A stretch of 54,908 bases of DNA. Source: an uncultured Oscillibacter sp. (GTDB lineage: Bacteria; Bacillota; Clostridia; Oscillospirales; Oscillospiraceae). Numbering within the stretch: the first letter of the stretch is position 1; each line of letters starts with the position of its first letter. A program made the translations under genes and the position numbers. A model generated the notes under the pieces. The model had not been told where the DNA came from. It ran no database searches and saw nothing but the letters and a program-made list of their open reading frames with translations. The stretch lies in NCBI GenBank assembly GCA_910587875.1, contig CAJUOD010000006.1, forward strand, positions 1 to 54,908, in the 5' to 3' direction. Below are positions 1-8,710 of the stretch, piece by piece.

Positions 1-253
1 TAAACTGCTGCTTCTCGACGAGCCGTCCCTGGGGCTGGCGCCTTTGGTGGTGCAGGATATCTTCTCCATCATCACCGAGATCAACCGCCAGGGCGTGACG
101 GTGCTCCTCATCGAGCAGAACGCCAACATGGCCCTGAAAATCGCGGACCTGGCCTACGTGCTGGAGACGGGCAACATCACCCTCTCCGGCACCGGGGCGG
201 AGCTCCTGGCCAACGAGAAGGTCCGGGAGGCCTACCTGGGCAAGAACGGATAA
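1..253 (+). CDS. livF: LivF-type ABC transporter ATP-binding protein, C-terminal fragment
   Basis: This is the C-terminal end of a branched-chain amino acid (HAAT family) ABC ATPase; the 5' part lies outside the window. Reading from position 2, the first residues are KLLLLDEPSLGLAPLVVQ, which is the Walker B strand and D-loop (LLLDEPSLGLAP) typical of LivF. The conserved switch-histidine region is represented by LLIEQNANMAL; LivF proteins characteristically have EQN here in place of the usual H-loop sequence. The tail ELLANEKVREAYLGKNG also matches LivF ends. It would energise uptake of leucine, isoleucine or valine, or of related amides. A strong terminator follows, so it is probably the last gene of its operon. 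Confidence 0.9.
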   Translation, partial: KLLLLDEPSLGLAPLVVQDIFSIITEINRQGVTVLLIEQNANMALKIADLAYVLETGNITLSGTGAELLANEKVREAYLGKNG

Positions 254-278
254 AATTTTACAAAAACTGGAAATTTGG

Positions 279-315
279 AAGAAAAGAGGTCCCTGGGGGC
301 CTCTTTTCTTCCTTT
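279..315 (+). terminator. Intrinsic terminator after livF
   Basis: An 11-bp perfect stem (279-289 with 300-310, AAGAAAAGAGG/CCTCTTTTCTT) has a 10-nt loop and is followed by CCTTTTT. It separates the ABC operon from the fructokinase operon. Confidence 0.85.
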
Positions 316-376
316 TTCTGCCGGAAGGGGGAAGAAAAACGTCGAAAAAAGCTGAAAGTTAGTTGCAACAAAGTAC

Positions 377-423
377 TAGACAAGGGGAAAAATGTTTGAT
401 ATAATCCGTGGCAATCGATTACG
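377..423 (+). promoter_or_regulatory. Promoter of the fructokinase/amylosucrase operon with a LacI-like dyad
   Basis: A -35 box TAGACA (377-382) and a perfect -10 box TATAAT (400-405) are separated by 17 bp. Just downstream, over the expected start point, lies the imperfect palindrome GCAATCGATTAC (411-422) with a central CG. That is the shape of LacI/ScrR-family operators, so sugar-responsive repression is likely. The regulator is not in the window, and the operator assignment is inference. Confidence 0.7.
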
Positions 424-497
424 GAGTGGAAAAACTGGCAAAAAAAGGACGCTTTTCCAGTTTGCTCCATAGAATAATACAGATAGGAGGCCGTATC

Positions 498-1438
498 ATG
501 GATGTGACAGCGATTGGTGAGATTCTGATTGACCTGACCCAGACAGGGGTCAACGCGGCGGGGGTGCCCCAATTCTCCGCGAACCCCGGCGGAGCGCCCG
601 CCAACGTCGCGGTGGCGGCGGCCCGTCTGGGAGCCAAGTCCGCCTTTTGGGGCAAAGTGGGGGACGACGGCTTCGGAGGCTACCTTAGAAAGGTGCTGAC
701 GGACAACGGCGTGGACGCCTCCGGCCTGCGGACCGGGAGCCAGCCCACCACCATGGCCGTGGTCTCCGTGGACGGGGCCGGGGAGCGGAGCTTCCGCTTC
801 CTCCGGGGGGCGGACCGGGACATCTGCCCCGAGGAGGTGGACGAGGACAAGGTGCTGAAGAGCAAGATTCTCCACTTCGGCTCCGTCAGCCTGACGGCGG
901 GCATGTGCCGCAGCGCCACCATCTTCGCCGCCCGGACGGCCCACAAGCACGGCGGCCTGGTGAGCTATGACCCCAACTACCGCCCTGCCCTCTGGGCCAA
1001 CCAGGCCGAGGCGGCGGAGTGGATGACCATCCCCCTGCCCCTGGTGGACATCATCAAGCTGGCGGAGGAGGAGCTGCCCCTGCTGACGGGCACCGCGGAC
1101 CTGGAGGAGGGGACCCGCGTCCTGGAGGACCGGGGATTGTCCCTCATCATGGTGACCCTGGGCGGCGAGGGCGTCTTCTGCCGCTGGAAGGGGGAGACCT
1201 GGAAGCAGCCCGGCGTCGCCGTCAAGGTGGCGGACACCAACGGCGCGGGGGACACCTTCCTGGGGGCCGTCCTCAGCCGCCTCTGCGCCCGGGGCGAGAA
1301 GCCCCTGGAGGGCCTGGAGCGGGCGGAACTGGAGGACATCCTGGCCTTCGCCAACCGGGCGGCGGCCATTACCTGCTCCCGCAGCGGGGCCATCCCCGCC
1401 ATGCCCGCCCTGGCGGAGCTGGAGGGAGGGCAGACGCC

Positions 1439-1442
<4 letters not shown>
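498..1442 (+). CDS. PfkB-family fructokinase
   Basis: Predicted cytosolic ATP-dependent fructokinase of 314 aa (fructose to fructose-6-phosphate). The N-terminal GGAPANVAVAAARLGA is PfkB signature 1. The C-terminal DTNGAGDTFLGAVL is signature 2, holding the anion hole and the catalytic Asp; family members usually have DTTGAGD. The start at 498 is chosen because AGGAGG lies 7 nt upstream (485-490); a longer reading from 408 would run through the promoter region. The stop overlaps the next start (GTGA), so it is translationally coupled to the amylosucrase-like gene. That partner releases fructose from sucrose, which supports fructose as the substrate. Other PfkB sugars such as KDG or tagatose-6-P cannot be excluded from motifs alone. 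Confidence 0.88.
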
Positions 1443-3271
<1,829 letters not shown>

Positions 3272-3290
3272 GCGTCCGAAAGCGTTTTTC

Positions 3291-3328
3291 AGCACGGAAA
3301 ATCCAAATTGGATTTTCCGTGCTTTTTC
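3291..3328 (+). terminator. Intrinsic terminator after the amylosucrase gene
   Basis: A 16-bp perfect inverted repeat (3291-3306 with 3308-3323) is followed by TTTTT. It ends the sucrose operon. Confidence 0.9.
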
Positions 3329-3357
3329 AATCAGAAGTTCTCAATTGCGCAAAATTT

Positions 3358-3407
3358 AGGTAAACGATTAAATAACAATTGCAAATGGGTCCGGGACGTG
3401 GTATCCT
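3358..3407 (+). promoter_or_regulatory. Promoter of ptsHI with a cre-like sequence
   Basis: TTGCAA (3379-3384) and TATCCT (3402-3407) are spaced 17 bp apart. Upstream, GGTAAACGATTAAA (about 3358-3371) resembles the CcpA cre consensus with two mismatches. The promoter is plausible; the cre is a weak inference. Confidence 0.5.
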
Positions 3408-3460
3408 ATAGACAAGACGCCGGGCGCTCCGGCCACCACGATCAGAAAGGAAGCAGTCTC

Positions 3461-3718
3461 ATGAAACAGTTCACTTATACCATCACCGACCCCGTGGGCA
3501 TCCACGCCCGTCCCGCCGGCATGCTGGCGAAGGCCGCCAAGGCCCTGGACAGCACCGTCACCATCACCAAGGGAGAGAAATCCGCCGCCGCCACCAAGCT
3601 GATGGCCGTCATGGGCCTGGGGGTCAAGACCGGGGAGACCATCACCTTTACCATCGAGGGCGGAGACGAGGAAGCCAGCGCCGCCGCCATGGAGCAGTTC
3701 TGCAAGGACAACATGTAA
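3461..3718 (+). CDS. ptsH: Phosphocarrier protein HPr (Lys at position 46)
   Basis: An 85-aa cytosolic HPr that passes phosphate from enzyme I to sugar-specific EIIA proteins. The active-site His15 is intact in GIHARPAG. At the position of the regulatory Ser46 of Firmicute HPr (normally KSIMGVMSLG) the sequence reads T45-K46-L-M-A-V-M-G-L-G, so lysine replaces the serine phosphorylated by HPr kinase. It can act in sugar transport, but cannot be a classical HPr(Ser-P) co-repressor for CcpA unless a neighbouring residue such as Thr45 substitutes. It lies 21 nt upstream of ptsI, the usual arrangement. Confidence 0.95.
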   Translation: MKQFTYTITDPVGIHARPAGMLAKAAKALDSTVTITKGEKSAAATKLMAVMGLGVKTGETITFTIEGGDEEASAAAMEQFCKDNM

Positions 3719-3739
3719 GACCGCTGGGAGGGAACCGTT

Positions 3740-5374
3740 ATGCAAGTAGCGACCGGCAAATCCATTTTAAACGGCATCGCCATCGGCCCCCTGCGCATCT
3801 ATAAGAAGGCGGAGACCCAGACCGCCATGACCTCCACCCTCACCCCCGAGGAGGAGTACGCCCGCTTCGACGCCGCCCGGGTCAAGGCCCAGGAGCAGCT
3901 GGGAGCCCTGTACGACAAGGCCCTGGACGAGGTGGGGGAGGACAATGCCGCCATTTTTGAAATCCACCAGATGATGCTGGATGACGACGACTACCTGGAC
4001 GCCGTCAAGGGCATCCTGGAGACCCAGGGAGCCACCGCCGAATACGCGGTCTCCGCCACGGGAGAGAACTTCGCCGCCGCCTTCGCCGCCATGGAGGACG
4101 AGTACATGCGGGCCCGGGCCGCCGACGTGAAGGACATCTCCCGCCGGGTGGTCAACGTGCTCATGGGCGTGGGCGACGCGGAGATGATGGCCGACCAGCC
4201 CGCCATTCTGGTGGCGGACGACCTGACCCCCAGTGAGACCGTCCAGCTGGACAAGAGCAAGCTCCTGGGCTTCATCACCCGGGGAGGCTCCTCCAACAGC
4301 CACACCGCCATCCTGGCCCGGACCATGAACATCCCCGCCCTTGTCGGGGTGGACTTCCAGGACGACTGGGACGGCAAGCTGGCCATTATCGACGGGTACA
4401 ACCACTGCGTGTACATCGAGCCCGCCGCGGAGCTCCTGGCCTCCATGGAGGAGAAGCGGACCAACGACCTCAAGCAGCAGGCCCTGCTCCAGAGCCTGAA
4501 GAAAAAGCCCAACATCACCCTGGACGGGAAGGAAATCAAGGTCTACGCCAACATCGGAAACGCCGGGGACGTGGGTCTGGTGCTCCAGAACGACGCCCAG
4601 GGCATCGGCCTCTTCCGCAGTGAGTTCATCTATCTGGACTCCCAGGACTACCCCAGCGAGGACCAGCAGTTCATGCTGTACAAGCGGGTGGTGGAGACCA
4701 TGGCCGGGAAGAAGGTCATCATCCGGACCCTGGACATCGGCGCGGACAAGCAGGCGGATTACTTCGAGCTGGACAAGGAAGAGAATCCCGCCCTGGGCTA
4801 TCGGGCCATCCGCATCTGCCTGACCCGGAAGGAGATCTTCAAGACCCAGCTCCGGGCCATCCTGCGGGCCAGCGCCTTCGGCACCGTGTCGATCATGTTC
4901 CCCATGATCATCTCCGTCCGGGAGGTCCGGGACGCCAAGGAGGTCCTGGAGGAGTGCAAGGCCGAGCTCCAGGAGCGGGGCGTGGCCTTCGGCGACGTGG
5001 AGATCGGCATCATGGTGGAGACCCCCGCCGCCGTCATGATGGCCGACGAGCTGGCCGAGGAGGTGGAGTTCTTCTCCCTGGGCACCAACGACCTGACCCA
5101 GTATACCCTGGCCATTGACCGGCAGAACCCCAAGCTGGACAACTTCTACGACTCCCACCATCCGGCGGTTCTCCGCATGATCAAGCACACCATCGAGGCG
5201 GGCCACCGCCACGGCTGCTGGGTGGGCATCTGCGGCGAGCTGGGCGCGGACCAGACGCTGACGGAGACCTTCCTCCGCTACGGCGTGGACGAGCTGAGCG
5301 TCTCGCCCTCCTCGGTCCTGCCCCTGCGGAAGATCATCCGCAGTCTGGACCTGAGCAAGGAGTCCCAGGATTAA
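3740..5374 (+). CDS. ptsI: PTS enzyme I (phosphoenolpyruvate-protein phosphotransferase)
   Basis: A 544-aa cytosolic enzyme that autophosphorylates from PEP and donates to HPr. The swivelling-domain active His is H188 in GGSSNSHTAILAR. The PEP-binding barrel shows GIGLFRSEFIYL, a TLDIGADKQ strand, the ETPAAVMMADELA stretch and GICGELGAD with the active Cys. The length is slightly short of the usual 570-575 aa, mainly at the C-terminus. It starts with ATG after GGGAGGGAACC, downstream of and co-transcribed with ptsH. A terminator follows directly. Confidence 0.96.
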   Translation: MQVATGKSILNGIAIGPLRIYKKAETQTAMTSTLTPEEEYARFDAARVKAQEQLGALYDKALDEVGEDNAAIFEIHQMMLDDDDYLDAVKGILETQGATAEYAVSATGENFAAAFAAMEDEYMRARAADVKDISRRVVNVLMGVGDAEMMADQPAILVADDLTPSETVQLDKSKLLGFITRGGSSNSHTAILARTMNIPALVGVDFQDDWDGKLAIIDGYNHCVYIEPAAELLASMEEKRTNDLKQQALLQSLKKKPNITLDGKEIKVYANIGNAGDVGLVLQNDAQGIGLFRSEFIYLDSQDYPSEDQQFMLYKRVVETMAGKKVIIRTLDIGADKQADYFELDKEENPALGYRAIRICLTRKEIFKTQLRAILRASAFGTVSIMFPMIISVREVRDAKEVLEECKAELQERGVAFGDVEIGIMVETPAAVMMADELAEEVEFFSLGTNDLTQYTLAIDRQNPKLDNFYDSHHPAVLRMIKHTIEAGHRHGCWVGICGELGADQTLTETFLRYGVDELSVSPSSVLPLRKIIRSLDLSKESQD

Positions 5375-5388
5375 AGCAAACAACGGCG

Positions 5389-5423
5389 GAGCGCCGGAGG
5401 CTAAAGCCTCCGGCGCTCTTTTA
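5389..5423 (+). terminator. Intrinsic terminator after ptsI
   Basis: A 13-bp GC-rich perfect stem (5389-5401 with 5406-5418), TAAA loop and TTTT tail. It sits between the convergent ptsI and HIT genes. Confidence 0.9.
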
Positions 5424-5431
5424 TGTACCGC

Positions 5432-5854
5432 TTACAGGTGCGCTTTGATTTTGGCGATGATCTCGTCGTACTCCGGCTGGGTGAGGAAGACCTTCTCCGG
5501 GTTCATGGCGAAGGTGGAGGCCCACTCGGCCTGGTCCTTGTACTTGGGGACCAGGTGGAAGTGCATGTGGCCGCTGGTGTCCCCGTAGGCGCCGTAGTTG
5601 ATTTTGTCCGGGTGGAAGGCGGCGTGGAGGGCCTTGGCCACCCGGTTCACGTCGGCGAAGAAGGCGTTCCGCTCCTCGTCGGTGAGCTCCGTCATGTCTC
5701 CGGCGTGCTCCTTGTAGGCCACGATGCAGCGGCCGGGGTGGCTCTGCTCCTTGAAGAGGACCAGGACGCTGGATTCCAGGTCGCAGACGTAGATGCCGAA
5801 GCCGTCCAGGAGCTCCTGTTTCCGGGTGCAGTAGCCGCAGGTTTGATCGTTCAT
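5432..5854 (-). CDS. HIT-family nucleotide hydrolase/transferase
   Basis: A 140-aa histidine-triad protein. The catalytic HxHxHxx motif is HMHFHLVPK in the C-terminal half, preceded by INYGAYGDTSGHMHFH. An N-terminal CGYC pair could bind a metal, as in some HIT branches. HIT proteins hydrolyse dinucleoside polyphosphates or nucleoside phosphoramidates; the substrate cannot be read from sequence. The start at 5854 is the first ATG after an AAAGGA site; upstream in-frame codons would run into the promoter. It is a single-gene unit convergent with ptsI. Confidence 0.88.
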   Translation of the reverse strand: MNDQTCGYCTRKQELLDGFGIYVCDLESSVLVLFKEQSHPGRCIVAYKEHAGDMTELTDEERNAFFADVNRVAKALHAAFHPDKINYGAYGDTSGHMHFHLVPKYKDQAEWASTFAMNPEKVFLTQPEYDEIIAKIKAHL

Positions 5855-5890
5855 GAGAGCAGCATTCCTTTCTGTTTGGGTTGTCCCTCT

Positions 5891-5899
5891 ATTATAGCA
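5891..5899 (-). promoter_or_regulatory. Extended -10 promoter of the HIT gene
   Basis: On the minus strand the sequence reads TGCTATAAT: a perfect TATAAT (5896 to 5891) preceded by a TGN element. A good -35 box is not visible, as expected for an extended -10 promoter. Confidence 0.6.
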
Positions 5900-6012
5900 C
5901 GGTCCTTCCGGATTTGGTATGGGCAATTTTAAAATCCCGCCCCGGTTCCCGGGTCCGTCATTTTTTGGAAAAAGGCCCGGACCTTCCCGGCTGGGGGGCC
6001 GGGGCTTTCGGC

Positions 6013-6051
6013 GAAAATACCATTGTATTTTCCGGGCCGGCAAGGTACAAT
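6013..6051 (+). promoter_or_regulatory. Promoter of the ParB-like/BMP gene overlapped by a perfect dyad
   Basis: The -35 TTGTAT (6023-6028) and -10 TACAAT (6046-6051) are spaced exactly 17 bp. An 8-bp perfect inverted repeat, GAAAATAC-CATT-GTATTTTC (6013-6032), covers the -35 box, the position of a repressor operator. The regulator is unknown; autoregulation by the product of 6096-8000 is possible. Confidence 0.7.
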
Positions 6052-6095
6052 AATGCCCAATCACCATTGACCGGAAGCGCAAGGAGGAGGTCCAT

Positions 6096-8000
6096 ATGAG
6101 CCGTCAGGAGGCCATGTCACAGTACGCCGCTGCCTTGAAGCAGGGGCGCAAATCCTATAAGGAGGCCCTGGTCCGGGGCCGCTATCCCTATCCCCAGGTC
6201 TTGGACGAGATCATCAGCGACTCCATGGTGGCGGGCCAGACGGAGCTGGGGGTCATGGAGATCCCCATCGACCAGATTGTGGGCACCAAGACGGCGGGCC
6301 GCCGGTCCGCCTTCTCGGCGGACTTCCTGCCCCTGCTGGACCCGGACACGGAGTTCGCCGGGAAGTGGGTGGCCCTGTGCGAGGCCCACCTGGGGGACGA
6401 GGGCATCCGGGACCCCATCCGGTGCTATGAGTACTTCGGGCGCTTCTACGTCCAGGAGGGGAACAAGCGGGTCAGCGTCCTGCGGAGCTACGGCGCGCCC
6501 ACCATTCCCGCCTATGTCATCCGCATGATTCCCGTCTGGACGGAGGACCCGGGGGTGGCGGCCTACTACGAGTTCATGCAGTCCTTCCCCCTGACCAGGC
6601 TCTACCGGACCCGGTTCACCCGGGCGGGGAGCTTCGTCAAGCTCCAGAAGGCCCTGGGCTATGAGCCGGACCACGCCTGGACCCAGGACGAGCGCCGCCG
6701 CTTCGCCGCGGGCTACACCTATTTTCAGGACCCCTTTTTGAAGCTGGGGGGCGGGGAGCTGCCCATCACCACGGCGGACGCCATGCTGGTGTGGCTGAAG
6801 GTCTACAGCTTCGACGATCTGATCTCCTTGCCCTCGGCGGAGCTCCTCAAAAGCGTCAAGGCCGTCTGGGCGGATATCAAGGCCCTGTCGGAGCCCATCG
6901 CCGTCCGCACGGACACGCCGGAGGCCAAGGAGGAGGGCAATCTCCTGGGCCGCATCTTCAAGCCCAAGCAGCTAAACCGCCTGCACGTGGCCTTCATCAG
7001 CGACCAGCTGCCGGACCAGAGCGACTGGGCCCGGGCCCACGACCTGGGAAGGGAGTACCTGGAGACCGTGCTGGAGGACCGGGTGGAGACGGAAACCTTC
7101 TACGGCGTCCGCCCCGGGGAGGAGGCGGAGGCCGCCATGGAGGAGGCTATCGTGGGCGGGGCCCAGATCCTCTTCGCCATCACGCCGCCCCTCATCGGGG
7201 CCTGCCGGAAGACGGCGGCGAAGCACCCGGAGGTCCGCATCCTGAACTGCTCCGTCTCCATGCCCTACGCCGGGGTCCGCACCTACTACAGCCGGATCTA
7301 CGAGGCGAAGTATATCGCCGGGGCCATTGCCGGGGCCCTGAGCCGGAACGGGCGCATCGGCTACGTGGCCAGCAACCCCATCTTCGGCGTCCCGGCCAGC
7401 ATCAACGCCTTCGCCCTGGGGGCCCAGCTGACGAACCCCCGGGCGGAGATTACCCTCCGCTGGTCCTGCGTGGAGGAGGACGCCATGGACGCCCTGGCCT
7501 GGGAGGGGGTCTCCCTCATCTCCAACCGGGACATCCCCACGCCGGACCGCATCCGGGAGCCCTGGGGCCTGTGCCGCATTGAGAACGGGAAGTTCCACTC
7601 CGTGGCCTCCCCCTACTGGCACTGGGGCAACGTCTACACGAACCTGGTCCGCAGCGTGCTGGAGGGCGGCTGGGAGGCCCTGGCCGCCCCGGAGGGCCAG
7701 GCGGTCAACTACTGGTGGGGCCTGGACAGCCGGGCGGTGGACATCCTCCTGGGGGACGATCTGCCCGCCGGGGTCCGCCAGCTGGCGGGCGTTCTCCGCC
7801 GGGGCATCATCGACGGATCCCTCCAGCCCTTCCCGGAGGCCGCACCGGAGAAAATCCTCCACATGGATACGCTCCTGGACTGCGTCCACGGCAGTATCCC
7901 CAGGTATGAGGATCTGCTGCCCATGGCCCGGCCCCTCGCCCGGCTTCAGGGCGTCTATCGGGAGGCCATTCCCCCGGAGAAGGAGGACCCCATCCTGTGA
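6096..8000 (+). CDS. ParB-like domain fused to a BMP-type ligand-binding domain, cytosolic
   Basis: 634 aa without signal peptide or lipobox. Residues about 50-150 resemble the ParB/sulfiredoxin-like fold, including E121-G-N-K-R125 in FYVQEGNKRVSVLRSYG. From about residue 290 (LHVAFISDQ) to about 560 it matches the BMP (basic membrane protein/Med) periplasmic-binding fold, with YYSRIYEAKYIAGAIAGALS and GRIGYVASNP; known members bind nucleosides or thiamine-like ligands. Lacking export signals, it is more likely an intracellular sensor, as B. subtilis Med is, than a transporter subunit. AAGGAGGAGG lies 8 nt upstream of the ATG. It overlaps the metallophosphoesterase gene by GTGA, so the two are coupled. 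The function of the fusion is not known to me. Confidence 0.75.
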   Translation: MSRQEAMSQYAAALKQGRKSYKEALVRGRYPYPQVLDEIISDSMVAGQTELGVMEIPIDQIVGTKTAGRRSAFSADFLPLLDPDTEFAGKWVALCEAHLGDEGIRDPIRCYEYFGRFYVQEGNKRVSVLRSYGAPTIPAYVIRMIPVWTEDPGVAAYYEFMQSFPLTRLYRTRFTRAGSFVKLQKALGYEPDHAWTQDERRRFAAGYTYFQDPFLKLGGGELPITTADAMLVWLKVYSFDDLISLPSAELLKSVKAVWADIKALSEPIAVRTDTPEAKEEGNLLGRIFKPKQLNRLHVAFISDQLPDQSDWARAHDLGREYLETVLEDRVETETFYGVRPGEEAEAAMEEAIVGGAQILFAITPPLIGACRKTAAKHPEVRILNCSVSMPYAGVRTYYSRIYEAKYIAGAIAGALSRNGRIGYVASNPIFGVPASINAFALGAQLTNPRAEITLRWSCVEEDAMDALAWEGVSLISNRDIPTPDRIREPWGLCRIENGKFHSVASPYWHWGNVYTNLVRSVLEGGWEALAAPEGQAVNYWWGLDSRAVDILLGDDLPAGVRQLAGVLRRGIIDGSLQPFPEAAPEKILHMDTLLDCVHGSIPRYEDLLPMARPLARLQGVYREAIPPEKEDPIL

Positions 8001-8611
8001 AGCTGCTGTTACTGTCCGATAAAGAGAGCGAGTACCTGTGGGACTACTACCGCCCGGGCCGCCTGGACGGCATCGACCTGATCCTCTCCTGCGGGGACTT
8101 GAGCTCCAAATATCTGAGCTTCCTGGTGACCATGACGGGGAAGCCCCTGCTCTACGTCCACGGGAACCACGACAAGACCTATGACCGGTTTCCCCCGGAG
8201 GGCTGCGACTGCGTGGAGGACAAATTGGTGACGGTAAAGGGCCTGCGCATCCTGGGCCTGGGGGGCAGCGTGGAGTACAGCGGCGGCCCCCACCAGTACA
8301 CGGAGGCCCAGATGGCCCGCCGGGTCCGGCGGCTCTGGTGGAAGCTCCGGCGGGCGGGGGGCGTGGATATCGTGCTGACCCACTCGCCCATGATGGGCTA
8401 CGGGGACGGGGAGGACTACGCCCACCAGGGCTTTGAGTGCCTGCTGGACCTGGTGGACAAGTACCGGCCGAAGTACCTGATCCACGGGCATGTCCACGTG
8501 AATTACGGCTTTCAGATCCCCCGGGTGCTCCGGCGGGGGGAGACCACCATCATCAACGCCTACGAGCGCTATGTGCTGGATTTGGACAACCCGCCGGAGG
8601 CGGAACGCTAG
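7997..8611 (+). CDS. Calcineurin-like metallophosphoesterase
   Basis: 204 aa. The metal-binding blocks appear in order: D8 in LLLSDKES, where the usual DxH is D-K-E; SCGDLS; GNHDK; THSPMMG; and HGHVHVNYG. It belongs to the small cytosolic phosphodiesterase branch (YfcE/MJ0936-like), whose members hydrolyse phosphodiesters or nucleotides. The replaced first-site histidine may alter metal use. GTG start, translationally coupled to the preceding ParB-like/BMP gene, which suggests that ligand sensing and phosphodiester hydrolysis are linked; this is inference from context only. Confidence 0.85.
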   Translation: MKLLLLSDKESEYLWDYYRPGRLDGIDLILSCGDLSSKYLSFLVTMTGKPLLYVHGNHDKTYDRFPPEGCDCVEDKLVTVKGLRILGLGGSVEYSGGPHQYTEAQMARRVRRLWWKLRRAGGVDIVLTHSPMMGYGDGEDYAHQGFECLLDLVDKYRPKYLIHGHVHVNYGFQIPRVLRRGETTIINAYERYVLDLDNPPEAER

Positions 8612-8710
8612 AGGGGGCCAACGAACGGCAAAAGAACGCATTTCCCGCCATGGCTTTCCGCCGCCCTCCCGATGTAAAATTATGACAGAATAAGGGGGGA
8701 GGCGGATACC

